A stretch of DNA of 64,000 nucleotides, from NCBI RefSeq assembly GCF_021462225.1, contig NC_061794.1, positions 47,943,414 to 48,007,413 on the forward strand, read 5' to 3'. The notes below the pieces were generated by a model, which was given only the letters and a program-made list of their open reading frames with translations, was not told the DNA's origin and made no database searches. Position numbers and translations under genes: made by a program. Below, piece by piece: positions 11,301-26,300 of the stretch. The first letter of the stretch is position 1. Every line of letters starts with the position of its first letter. This DNA is from Girardinichthys multiradiatus (taxonomy: Eukaryota; Chordata; Actinopteri; Cyprinodontiformes; Goodeidae).

Positions 11301-14300
11301 GTATATTGTACACATATGTGTACAATATACACATATATATTGTACACATATGTGTATATTGTACACATATATGTATATTGTACACATATGTGTACAATAT
11401 ACACATATATATTGTACACATATGTGTATATGTACACATATATGTATATTGTACACATATATGTATATTGTACACATATGTGTATATTGTACACATATAT
11501 GTATATTGTACACATATGTGTACAATATACACATATATATTGTACACATATGTGTATATTGTACACATATATGTATATTGTACACATATATGTATATTGT
11601 ACACATATATGTATATTGTACACATATGTGTATATTGTACACATATATGTATATTGTACACATATGTGTACAATATACACATATATATTGTACACATATG
11701 TGTATATTGTACACATATATGTATATTGTACACATATGTGTATATTGTACACATATGTGTATATTGTACACATATATGTATATTGTACACATATATGTAT
11801 ATTGTACACATATGTGTACAATATACACATATATATTGTACACATATGTGTATATTGTACACATATATGTATATTGTACACATATATGTATATTGTACAC
11901 ATATGTGTATATTGTACACATATGTGTATATTGTACACATATGTGTACAATATACACATATATATTGTACACATATGTGTATATTGTACACATATGTGTA
12001 CAATATACACATATATATTGTACACATATGTGTATATTGTACACATATATGTATATTGTACACATATGTGTACAATATACACATATGTGTACAATATATA
12101 TGTGTATATTGTACACATATGTGTACAATATACATATATGTGTACAATATACACATATATATTGTACACATATGTGTATATTGTACACATATATGTATAT
12201 TGTACACATATATGTATATTGTACACATATATGTATATTGTACACATATGTGTATATTGTACACATATATGTATATTGTACACATATGTGTACATATACA
12301 CATATATATTGTACACATATGTGTATATTGTACACATATATGTATATTGTACACATATATGTATATTGTACACATATATGTATATTGTCACATATGTGTA
12401 TATTGTACACATATATGTATATTGTACACATATGTGTACAATATACACATATATATTGTACACATATGTGTATATTGTACACATATATGTATATTGTACA
12501 CATATGTGTATATTGTACACATATGTGTATATTGTACACATATATGTATATTGTACACATATATGTATATTGTACACATATGTGTACAATATACACATAT
12601 ATATTGTACACATATGTGTATATTGTACACATATATGTATATTGTACACATATATGTATATTGTACACATATGTGTATATTGTACACATATGTGTATATT
12701 GTACACATATGTGTACAATATACACATATATATTGTACACATATGTGTATATTGTACACATATGTGTACAATATACACATATATATTGTACACATATGTG
12801 TATATTGTACACATATATGTATATTGTACACATATGTGTACAATATACACATATGTGTACAATATATATGTGTATATTGTACACATATGTGTACAATATA
12901 CATATATGTGTACAATATACACATATATATTGTACACATATGTGTATATTGTACACATATGTGTATATTGTACACATATATGTATATTGTACACATATAT
13001 GTATATTGTACACATATGTGTATATTGTACACATATATGTATATTGTACACATATGTGTACAATATACACATATATATTGTACACATATGTGTATATTGT
13101 ACACATATGTGTACAATATACACATATATATTGTACACATATGTGTATATTGTACACATATATGTATATTGTACACATATGTGTACAATATACACATATA
13201 TATTGTACACATATGTGTATATTGTACACATATATGTATATTGTACACATATATGTATATTGTACACATATGTGTATATTGTACACATATATGTATATTG
13301 TACACATATGTGTACAATATACACATATATATTGTACACATATGTGTATATTGTACACATATGTGTACAATATACACATATATATTGTACACATATGTGT
13401 ACAATATACACATATGTGTACAATATACACATATATATTGTACACATATGTGTATATTGTACACATATATGTATATTATACACATATGTGTACAATATAC
13501 ACATATGTGTACAATATACATATATGTGTACAATATACACATATGTGTACAATATACACATATATATTGTACACATATGTGTATATTGTACACATATATG
13601 TATATTGTACACATATATGTATATTGTACACATATGTGTATATTGTACACATATATGTATATTGTACACATATATGTATATTGTACACATATGTGTATAT
13701 TGTACACATATGTGTATATTGTACACATATGTGTATATTATACACATATATGTATATTGTACACATATGTGTATATTGTACACATATGTGTATATTGTAC
13801 ACATATGTGTACAATATACACATATATATTGTACACATATGTGTATATTGTACACATATATGTATATTGTACACATATATGTATATTGTACACATATGTG
13901 TATATTGTACACATATGTGTACAATATACACATATATATTGTACACATATGTGTATATTGTACACATATATGTATATTGTACACATATATGTATATTGTA
14001 CACATATGTGTACAATATACACATATATATTGTACACATATGTGTATATTGTACACATATATGTATATTGTACACATATATGTATATTGTACACATATGT
14101 GTATATTGTACACATATGTGTACAATATACACATATATATTGTACACATATGTGTATATTGTACACATATATGTATATTGTACACATATATGTATATTGT
14201 ACACATATGTGTATATTGTACACATATGTGTACAATATACACATATATATTGTACACATATGTGTATATTGTACACATATATGTATATTGTACACATATG

Positions 14301-17300
14301 TGTACAATATACACATATATATTGTACACATATGTGTATATTGTACACATATATGTATATTGTACACATATATGTATATTGTACACATATGTGTATATTG
14401 TACACATATATGTATATTGTACACATATGTGTACAATATACACATATATATTGTACACATATGTGTATATTGTACACATATGTGTACAATATACACATAT
14501 ATATTGTACACATATGTGTATATTGTACACATATGTGTACAATATACACATATATATTGTACACATATGTGTATATTGTACACATATGTGTACAATATAC
14601 ATATATGTGTACAATATACACATATGTGTACAATATACATATATGTGTACAATATACACATATGTGTATTGTACACATATGTGTATATTGTACACATATA
14701 TGTATATTGTACACATATATGTATATTGTACACATATGTGTATATTGTACACATATATGTATATTGTACACATATATGTATATTGTACACATATGTGTAT
14801 ATTGTACACATATGTGTATATTGTACACATATGTGTATATTATACACATATATGTATATTGTACACATATGTGTATATTGTACACATATGTGTATATTGT
14901 ACACATATGTGTACAATATACACATATATATTGTACACATATGTGTATATTGTACACATATATGTATATTGTACACATATATGTATATTGTACACATATG
15001 TGTATATTGTACACATATGTGTACAATATACACATATATATTGTACACATATGTGTATATTGTACACATATGTGTACAATATACACATATATATTGTACA
15101 CATATGTGTATATTGTACACATATGTGTACAATATACACATATATATTGTACACATATGTGTATATTGTACACATATGTGTACAATATACACATATGTGT
15201 ACAATATACACATATGTGTACAATATACATATATGTGTACAATATACACATATGTGTACAATATACACATATATATTGTACACATATGTGTATATTGTAC
15301 ACATATATGTATATTGTACACATATGTGTATATTGTACACATATGTGTATATTGTACACATATATGTATATTGTACACATATATGTATATTGTACACATA
15401 TGTGTATATTGTACACATATGTGTATATTGTACACATATGTGTATATTATACACATATATGTATATTGTACACATATGTGTATATTGTACACATATGTGT
15501 ATATTGTACACATATGTGTACAATATACACATATATATTGTACACATATGTGTATATTGTACACATATATGTATATTGTACACATATATGTATATTGTAC
15601 ACATATGTGTATATTGTACACATATGTGTACAATATACACATATATATTGTACACATATGTGTATATTGTACACATATATGTATATTGTACACATATATG
15701 TATATTGTACACATATGTGTACAATATACACATATATATTGTACACATATGTGTATATTGTACACATATATGTATATTGTACACATATATGTATATTGTA
15801 CACATATGTGTATATTGTACACATATGTGTACAATATACACATATATATTGTACACATATGTGTATATTGTACACATATATGTATATTGTACACATATAT
15901 GTATATTGTACACATATGTGTATATTGTACACATATGTGTACAATATACACATATATATTGTACACATATGTGTATATTGTACACATATATGTATATTGT
16001 ACACATATGTGTACAATATACACATATATATTGTACACATATGTGTATATTGTACACATATATGTATATTGTACACATATATGTATATTGTACACATATG
16101 TGTATATTGTACACATATATGTATATTGTACACATATGTGTACAATATACACATATATATTGTACACATATGTGTATATTGTACACATATGTGTACAATA
16201 TACACATATATATTGTACACATATGTGTATATTGTACACATATGTGTACAATATACACATATATATTGTACACATATGTGTATATTGTACACATATGTGT
16301 ACAATATACACATATGTGTACAATATACACATATGTGTACAATATACATATATGTGTACAATATACACATATGTGTACAATATACACATATATATTGTAC
16401 ACATATATGTATATTGTACACATATGTGTACAATATACACATATATATTGTACACATATGTGTATATTGTACACATATATGTATATTGTACACATATATG
16501 TATATTGTACACATATGTGTATATTGTACACATATATGTATATTGTACACATATGTGTACAATATACACATATATATTGTACACATATGTGTATATTGTA
16601 CACATATGTGTACAATATACACATATATATTGTACACATATGTGTATATTGTACACATATGTGTACAATATACACATATATATTGTACACATATGTGTAT
16701 ATTGTACACATATGTGTACAATATACACATATGTGTACAATATACACATATGTGTACAATATACATATATGTGTACAATATACACATATGTGTACAATAT
16801 ACACATATATATTGTACACATATGTGTATATTGTACACATATATGTATATTGTACACATATATGTATATTGTACACATATGTGTATATTGTACACATATA
16901 TGTATATTGTACACATATATGTATATTGTACACATATGTGTATATTGTACACATATGTGTATATTGTACACATATGTGTATATTATACACATATATGTAT
17001 ATTGTACACATATGTGTATATTGTACACATATGTGTATATTGTACACATATGTGTACAATATACACATATATATTGTACACATATGTGTATATTGTACAC
17101 ATATATGTATATTGTACACATATATGTATATTGTACACATATGTGTATATTGTACACATATGTGTACAATATACACATATATATTGTACACATATGTGTA
17201 TATTGTACACATATATGTATATTGTACACATATATGTATATTGTACACATATGTGTACAATATACACATATATATTGTACACATATGTGTATATTGTACA

Positions 17301-20300
17301 CATATATGTATATTGTACACATATATGTATATTGTACACATATGTGTATATTGTACACATATGTGTACAATATACACATATATATTGTACACATATGTGT
17401 ATATTGTACACATATATGTATATTGTACACATATATGTATATTGTACACATATGTGTATATTGTAAATTGTAAATTTGTATATTCTGTAATGCAAAAACA
17501 GAACAAAAGAGCAAATTGTACCGGAGTCAAATTCCTTGTTTGTATGAACGAACTTGGCAATAAAGCTGATTCTGATTCTGATTATTTATGCCTTTTGTCC
17601 CATTCAAACAGTACCACCAGAATTTTCCAGAGACATTTAGAACCAAAACCTCCTATTCCTAACGTTGTGTCGTTTTCCTAAAAATTAATGAAACTCCAGA
17701 TTAATTTTACTCTTTCTAAACCCACCATCTCATCTCATTCCATTCCATTTCTTTATTTCCTTCAGCAGAAGACAACCTCCACTGAACCAGTACCAGAATT
17801 TTCTGAGGCTCTCCATTTTCTAAATAAAAAAAAATTCTGCTGGATATCTTTGAACTGTCACATTTTCCCGAACGTTTAGCTTATTTTGTTGTTTCTTTGC
17901 TTTGCTACAGATTTGCTGCCTCTCTGGGATCTCGAGGATATTCTGAGAGGTTCTGGGGAAACAGGTATGTCTTCTGTGGAAGCTCCTTATCTTGTGGCAT
18001 CATGTGTGAAGGTAGTATCTGTTTTTAGCTTTTAGACGAATTCTTGTTTTAACAAACCTTAAACTAATGAAGTAAGTTCAACCGTTTGAATCAAGGGTTA
18101 ATGCAGGATCACACCTAGAACATGCATGACTCCAGACTTAGAAGACTGGAGTTGAGCTTAAGTGATGATTGTGTAAATGAAGCAAATAAACAGAAACTTT
18201 ATCAGAGAACCTGTTTCTTTGCAGGTTCTGCAGGACTCTACCACATGTGTATAACTTTATGCCTCGTCTTCAGTACCTACCCTGCACTGTAGACGTCTCC
18301 TTGGCCTTCCTCCCCCTCCATCAGACCCATCGCTCTCAGGGCCTCCCAGTGTCTTTCTGACGGGATGCTGCACTCGATCGCGCAGTGGGACCGCTGTCTC
18401 CTGTGACCATGCCCTCTTTTACTATCCATCTGCACTGTGATTGGCTGGCCGTACTCATCCACAAAGTGGAGTTCCTCCCGGCGCCGGTGATGGGAAGGTT
18501 CGTGAGTCTTAGCCTGAGGAAAGGGAACAAAGAAAGCAGAATAAGCCTTTTAAATTTATTTATGAAGATTCGCATGAATTAATTATTATTATTATTATTC
18601 ATTTCCATCTCTATTCCCCTCTGCCAGGTTGGTATCAAGGACATAAAATAATAATAAAAGAGAAGAAGCAGATATAAAACTACAGATGTATAAAAGACAT
18701 TAAAACCACTAAAAGTACACAATATAGTCAGAATGACACTTCCAGGAACCAAATGTTAAGAGGTTTCCTAAAAGATTTGAGGATTGGAAGACCCGTATAT
18801 TACTCCAAAATGAAGTCCAGGAATGAGAAGAATGATGAGAGAAAGTAGTTTGACCAAAGCAGATTTCCTGAATGTTCAGCCCAAGAACCGCTTCTAGCTG
18901 GTTTACTGAATCATTACAACATGGATAACCATGAAATATGTTATAAACCAACAAAGAATCAATTTTTATGACATTGTCCTAACTTAGTCAAATGTCATAT
19001 GTGACAAAATCAAAGTATTAAAATGTAACTTGGCATTTTCAGACGTTTAATTATTTCTAATCAATCTAAAGTTATACAAGTTAACTCTTATTGTTCCACC
19101 TGTTATTGGAGCCAAAATTGTGAGTCTATGATGATCCATAAGGCAGTATGCACAAGTTTGCCTTGTTTTTAAGTAAATAGCTTTGAATATATTAAAATGT
19201 GAGAACTCTGAATCCACATCTCACAAAGCAGCAGTCAATTATTGTGCAGCTTGTTTATAGTTTGCATAATTACACAAAACTTCATCATCTGCATATATCT
19301 GGCAGGTTACATTTGATGGCCAACAGTCTGGTAAGTCATTTATGAATAAGATAAAAAACTTTGTGGCACTCCATAATAGTTGTTGATCATTACTAATTTC
19401 TTGTTCTGTGTCTTAACATAGATGACAAATATTATTTGATTCAATTCATTGCACTCAAAGATATTGTTGTTATTAGTATCTGATGGCTTTATTTTGATGG
19501 GATGCTGAGTGATCACAGTCCAGCTGCATTTATATGTCCCTGTTCTACATGCATTATTTGGCATTTTTCAAATATTTATAAAGGCACTAAAACATCTCAT
19601 TGAAATGAATGAGAGCAGAGGCAGCGGCTCAAAATAGCATAATCTTCTATTGATTCCAACAGCTTTATTGACGAGCATGAATGATACAGGTACATCTAAG
19701 AAAATTTGAATATTACATAAAAGTGCATAAAATTCATGTATTATATAGAATCATGACACAGAGCGATATATTCCAAGCCTTTGTTTCTTGTAATTTTGAT
19801 GATTGTGGCTTACAGGTAATAAAACCCCCAAAATTCAGTGTCTCAGGAAATTAAAATACTGTGAAAAAGTTAATTATTGGACACTCATAGTCTCACCCTA
19901 ATCAGTTAAACACCTACAAAGGTTTCCTGACCCTTTGAATAGGCTCTCACTTGGGTCATAGGTCATACAATCAGACAGATGACTAGAAGACAGTCATTGA
20001 CACCCTTCACAAGGAGGGAAAGCCACAAAAGACCATTGCTGAAGAAGGTGGTTGTTCTGTATCCAAGCATATTAACAGAAAATTGAGTGGAGGGAAGAAG
20101 TGTGGTAGGAAAAGGTGCACCAGCAACAGGGAGAGCCGCAGCCTTGATAGAACTTTTAAACAAAGTCCATTCAAGAATTTGGGAAGCTTCACAAGGAATG
20201 AGCTGAGGCTGGAGTCGGTGCATCAAGAGCCACCACACACAGACGGATACTAGACATGGGCTACAAATGTCGCATTCCTGGTGTCAAGCCACTCCTGAAC

Positions 20301-23300
20301 CAGAGACATCAGAAGCATCTTACCTGGGCTGAGGAGAGAAGGAACTGGACTGTTGCTCAATGGTCCAAAGTCCTGTTTTCAGATGAAAGTAAATTCTGAA
20401 TTTTTTCTGGAGATCAAGGTCAAGGCACAGAATCCACGTAGCTTGAAGTCCAGTGTGAAGTTTCCACAGTCAGTAATGGTTTGGGTGCTGTGTCATCTAC
20501 TTGTTCTGGTCCACTGTGTTTTCTGAAGTCCTGAGTCAATGCAACAATCTATCAGGACATTTTAGAGCTGTATGGAAATGCTGGTTTTATTTTCCCGCAG
20601 GACTTGGTACCGCCCCACAATGCCAAAGGAACGGTGTTACTGTGCTTGATTGGCACGCAAACTGGACTGACCAGAACATCATAGAGAATCTATGGAGGAT
20701 TGTCAAGAGGAAAATGAGAGACACCAGAACCAACATGGCAGATGACCCGAAGGCAGCTATCAAAGCAATCTGGGCTCCCTGAACACCTCAGTAGAACCAG
20801 AGGCTGATCTCCTCCAGGCCACACTAGAGTTGCAGCAGATTATCTGTGCATTTTAAGCCTGAGTCAGAGCAAGACACAATGCTGTGATTAACATTACAAA
20901 GGGACACAGTTTCTGCATTCAGAAATCTCAGTTCAAACTCCCAGAAAGCCAACTTCACTGAGTTGTCCTTTTAAACATTTGCAGCTTTAGCTAGAAGGGG
21001 TTCAGTGGGTTGGTTTGAACACCTGAAGCTGCAGAATAACACATTTATAGCGTGGGAGTTTAGCCTTCAGGACAAGGCGGGGCTTTGGTTCTCCAACCTT
21101 CTGGCCTGCCTTACTGTAATCGTGTTACATAAAGTGCAGCATGATTCACACACCCTTTTATTTAAAAAAGATAAAAACTGAGTCATTTTGCATAGAAAGA
21201 AAATATTACGGGTTGTGAGCAAAACAACAATGTTTGACAATAAATCTTCAATTAAGTAAAAACTCTATATTTAAAATCTTATCTTTGTAGCAAACTTGGA
21301 CAATATTCCAGGGACATAATGTTATGAGGAGACACAGTCTGTCCAAACACAGCATATCAGCACCTCTGATTAAAATCTCAAGCACGATGGTGGAAGGTTG
21401 ATGATTTGGGCTGTTTTTGAAGCCACAGTGGGCACCATAAGCTTCTCTGTATACCAAAGTATTGAAGCAATTTCATGCATAAATTATAATAATTTTACTT
21501 CAGATTGTTCCTGTTTTCAGGGATCTTTACAAAATATAATAATAAAATGTCTTAATTCATTCAATCAGTTTTTCCACATATTCACTCAAATTGAAAACGT
21601 GTGTTTAGACTGTGTGACAAATAGATAAATACAGTATCATCCCAAGAAGAAAAAACATAGAATAATGTGGAATTTCTGTGGCTAAATATGTGACCATTCA
21701 ATATATATACAGTACAGACCAAAGGTTTGGACACACCTTCTCATTCAAAGAGTTTTCTTTATTTTCATGACTATGAATATTGTAGCTTCACATTGAAGGC
21801 ATCAAAACTATGAATTAACACATGTGGAATTATATACTGAACAAAAAAGTGTGAAACAACTGAAAATATGTCTTATATTCTAGGTTCTTCAAAGTAGCCA
21901 CCTTTTACTTTGATTACTGCTCCACACACTCTTGGCATTCTGTTGATGAGCTTCAAGAGGTAGTCACCTGAAATGGTTTTCCAACAGTCTTGAAGGAGTT
22001 CCCAGCGATGCTTAGCACTTGTTGGCCCTTTTGCCTTCACTCTGCGGTCCAGCTCACCCCAAACCATCTCGACTGGGTTCAGATCTGTGACTGTGGAGAC
22101 CAGGTCATCTGGCGCAGCACCTCATCACACCTCCTCCTCCATGCTTCACGGTTGGAACCAGGCATGTAGAGTCCATCCGTTCACCTCTTCTGCGCCACAC
22201 AAAGACACGGTGGTTGGAACCAAAGATCTCAAACTTGGACTCATCAGACCAAATCACAGATTTCCACTGGTCTAATGTCCATTCCTTGTGTTCTTTAGCC
22301 CAAACAAGTCTCTTCTGCTTGTTGCCTGTCCTCAGCAGTGGTTTCCTAGCAGCTATTTTACCATGAAGGCCTGATTCACACAGTCTCCTCTTAACAGTTG
22401 TTCTAGAGATGTGTCTGCTGCTAGAACTCTGTGTGGCATTGACCTGTTCTCTAATCTGAGCTGCTGTTAACCTGCGATTTCTGAGGCTGGTGACTCGGAT
22501 GAACTTATCGTCCGCAGCAGAGGTGACTCTTGGTCTTCCTTTCCTGGGGCGTTCCTCATGTGAGCCAGTTTCTTTGTAGCGCTTGATGGTTTTTGCGACT
22601 GCACTTGGAGACACTTTCAAAGTTTTCCCAATTGTTCGGACTGACTGACCTTCATTTCTTAAAGTAATGATGGCCACTCGTTTTTCTTTACTTAGCTGCT
22701 TTTTTCTTGCCATAATACAAATTCTAACAGTCTATTCAGTAGGACTATCAGCTGTGTACAGTATCCACCTCCTGCACAACACAACTGATGGTCCCAACCC
22801 CATTTATAAGGCTTGAAATCCCACTTATTAAACCTGACAGGGCACACCTGTGAAGTGAAAACCATTTCAGGTGACTACCTCTTGAAGCTCATCAACAGAA
22901 TGCCAAGAGTGTGGAGCAGTAATCAAAGCAAAAGGTGGCTACTTTGAAGAACCTAGAATATAAGACATATTTTCAGTTGTTTCACACTTTTTTGTTCATT
23001 GTATAATTCCACATTTGTTAATCCATAGTTTTGATGCCTTCAGTGTGAAGCTACAATATTCATAGTCATGAAAATAAAGAAAACTCTTTGAATGAGAAGG
23101 TGTGTCCAAACCTTTGGTCTGTATTGTATATACAGGGGTTGGACAATGAAACTGAAACACCTGTCATTTTAGTGTGGGAGGTTTCATGGCTAAATTGGAC
23201 CAGCCTGGTAACCAGTCTTCATTGATTGCACATTGCACCAGTAAGAGCAGAGTGTGAAGGTTCAATTAGCAGGGTAAGAGCACAGTTTTGCTCAAAATAT

Positions 23301-26300
23301 TGAAATGCACACAACATTATGGGTGACATACAGGTCCTTCTCAAAATATTAGCATATTGTGATAAAGTTCATTATTTTCCATAATGTAATGATGAAAATT
23401 TAACATTCATATATTTTAGATTCATTGCACACTAACTGAAATATTTCAGGTCTTTTATTGTCTTAATACGGATGATTTTGGCATACAGCTCATGAAAACC
23501 CAAAATTCCTATCTCACAAAATTAGCATATTTCATCCGACCAATAAAAGAAAAGTGTTTTTAATACAAAAAACGTCAACCTTCAAATAATCATGTACAGT
23601 TATGCACTCAATACTTGGTCGGGAATCCTTTTGCAGAAATGACTGCTTCAATGCGGCGTGGCATGGAGGCAATCAGCCTGTGGCACTGCTGAGATCTTAT
23701 GGAGGCCCAGGATGCTTCGATAGCGGCCTTTAGCTCATCCAGAGTGTTGGGTCTTGAGTCTCTCAACGTTCTCTTCACAATATCCCACAGATTCTCTATG
23801 GGGTTCAGGTCAGGAGAGTTGGCAGGCCAATTGAGCACAGTGATACCATGGTCAGTAAACCATTTACCAGTGGTTTTGGCACTGTGAGCAGGTGCCAGGT
23901 CATGCTGAAAAATGAAATCTTCATCTCCATAAAGCTTTTCAGCAGATGGAAGCATGAAGTGCTCCAAAATGTCCTGATAGCTAGCTGCATTGACCCTGCC
24001 CTTGATAAAACACAGTGGACCAACACCAGCAGCTGACACGGCACCCCAGACCATCACTGACTGTGGGTACTTGACACTGGACTTCTGGCATTTTGGCATT
24101 TCCTTCTCCCCAGTCTTCCTCCAGACTCTGGCACCTCGATTTCCGAATGACATGCAGAATTTGCTTTCATCCGAAAAAAGTACTTTGGACCACTGAGCAA
24201 CAGTCCAGTGCTGCTTCTCTGTAGCCCAGGTCAGGCGCTTCTGCCGCTGTTTCTGGTTCAGAAGTGGCTTGACCTGGGGAATGCGGCACCTATAGCCCAT
24301 TTCCTGCACACGCCTGTGCACGGTGGCTCTGGATGTTTCTACTCCAGACTCAGTCCACTGCTTCCGCAGGTCCCCCAAGGTCTGGAATCGGCCCTTCTCC
24401 ACAATCTTCCTCAGGGTCCGGTCACCTCTTCTCGTTGTGCAGCGTTTTCTGCCACACTTTTTCCTTCCCACAGACTTCCCACTGAGGTGCCTTGATACAG
24501 CACTCTGGGAACAGCCTATTCGTTCAGAAATTTCTTTCTGTGTCTTACCCTCTTGCTTGAGGGTGTCAATAGTGGCCTTCTGGACAGCAGTCAGGTCGGC
24601 AGTCTTACCCATGATTGGGGTTTTGAGTGATGAACCAGGCTGGGAGTTTTAAAGGCCTCAGGAATCTTTTGCAGGTGTTTAGAGTTAACTCGTTGATTCA
24701 GATGATTAGGTTCATAGCTCGTTTAGAGAGCCTTTTAATGATATGCTAATTTTGTGAGATAGGAATTTTGGGTTTTCATGAGCTGTATGCCAAAATCATC
24801 CGTATTAAGACAATAAAAGACCTGAAATATTTCAGTTAGTGTGCAATGAATCTAAAATATATGAATGTTAAATTTTCATCATTACATTATGGAAAATAAT
24901 GAACTTTATCACAATATGCTAATATTTTGAGAAGGACCTGTACCAGAGTTCAAAAGAGGACAAATTGTTGGTGCACGTCTTGCTGGCGCATCTGTGACCA
25001 AGACAGCAAGTCTTTGTGATGTATCAAGAGCCACGGTATTCAGGGTAATGTCAGCATACCACCAAGAAGGACGAACCACATCCAACAGGATTAACTGTGG
25101 ACGCAAGAGGAAGCTGTCTGAAAGGGATGTTCGGGTGCTAACCCGGATTGTATCCAAAAAACATAAAACCACGGCTGCCCAAATCACGGCAGAATTAAAT
25201 GTGCACCTCAACTCTCCTGTTTCCACCAGAACTGTCCGTCGGGAGCTCCACAGGGTCAATATACACGGCCGGGCTGCTATAGACAAACCTTTGGTCACTC
25301 ATGCCAATGCCAAACGTCGGTTTCAATGGTGCAAGGAGAAACAAATTTTGCAGGATGACAATGCACCAATACACACAGCAAGACTGGTGAAAGATTGGTT
25401 TGATGAATATGAAAGTGAAGTTGAACATCTCCCATGGCCTGCACAGTCACCAGATCTAAATATTATTGAGCCACTTTGGGGTGTTTTGGAGGAGCGAGTC
25501 AGGAAACGTTTTCCTCCACTAGTATCACGTAGTGACCTGGCCACTATCCTGCAAGAAGAATGGCTTAAAATCCCTCTGACCACTGTGCAGGACTTGTATA
25601 TGTCATTCCCAAGATGAATTGATGCTGTATTGGCCGCAAAAGGAGGCCCTACACCATACTAATAAATTATTGTGGTCTAAAACCAGGTGTTCCAGTTTCA
25701 TTGTCCAACCCCTGTACACATATATATATATATATATATATATGTATTAAAAAATGAACTGACTCCCATTTCCTCCCATCTCACTCATCTCTCATTCTGA
25801 TCGTGAATTTGACTCATCGCACATCCTCACGTCTTCAGGTGGTTCAGCATCCTCAGCTCCACTGACCTTCATAGGTTTTACTGCAGTTGAAGTATTTTCA
25901 GGAGCTGATAGAAGCAGTACTGCCAACAATATCGCTAGTGAAGCATAATCTACGCTTTAATGGAAATAATGAATTGCAACTTTCTAACCAAAGAAAAATC
26001 TGTATTTTTGAGAACAGTTATAACAGTTCTATTAGTAAATAATTGATAAAGCCAGTATTCATTTACCTGTAAGCATCTCAGGATATAGAAAGATTTGAAA
26101 ATATTTAAGATGTGATACCGTTTCTGGTTAGCTGTCAGTCATGGATGTTTATGTGAACTTACACTTGTTGGCCAGTAGGAGGCAGTGTATGGAATAACCC
26201 ACATCCATGGAAGTATACCATAAACATCCACACACATAAATGAAGATGTATTGTGGATAGTTGTGCACTGCGGTGACCACTGTGCACGAGAGGGTTGGAT

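Larger units (their letters stand above)
23319..25665 (+). pseudogene. Tc1-like transposase interrupted by a nested transposon
   Basis: The start codon is at 23319: Met-Gly-Asp-Ile, then the nested element sits in the TA of the Ile codon. The frame resumes at 24943 with PEFKRGQIVGARLAGASVTK. Downstream come a helix-turn-helix region, then KRRFQWCKEKQIL joined directly to QDDNAPIHTA, so about 100 residues carrying the first catalytic Asp (SDES block) are gone. The second Asp and the Glu (SPDLNIIEPLW) remain. A TGA interrupts MSFPR/IDAVLAAKGGPTPY near the end (25615-25617). Dead three ways: insertion, deletion and stop. Confidence 0.88.
23133..25714 (+). mobile_element. Tc1-like transposon (host of a nested insertion)
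   Basis: The terminal repeats CAGGGGTTGGACAATGAAAC at 23133 and its complement ending 25714 are flanked by TA. Without the nested 1610-bp insertion and one TA it would be about 970 bp. That is short for the family and agrees with the internal deletion in its transposase. Confidence 0.93.

Noticed and set aside
9956..17681. Reading frames of 1,100-2,550 codons on both strands with Tyr/Ile/Cys/His/Val repeats
   Set aside because: They arise from the stop-free 19-bp satellite; frames are open in all six phases, there is no unique sequence, and the array lies within an intron of gene 1.
22087..22275. Plus-strand open frames opposite the Tc1 transposases, and similar ones at 23699-24652 and 60652-61605
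   Set aside because: Shadows of the transposase genes on the other strand.
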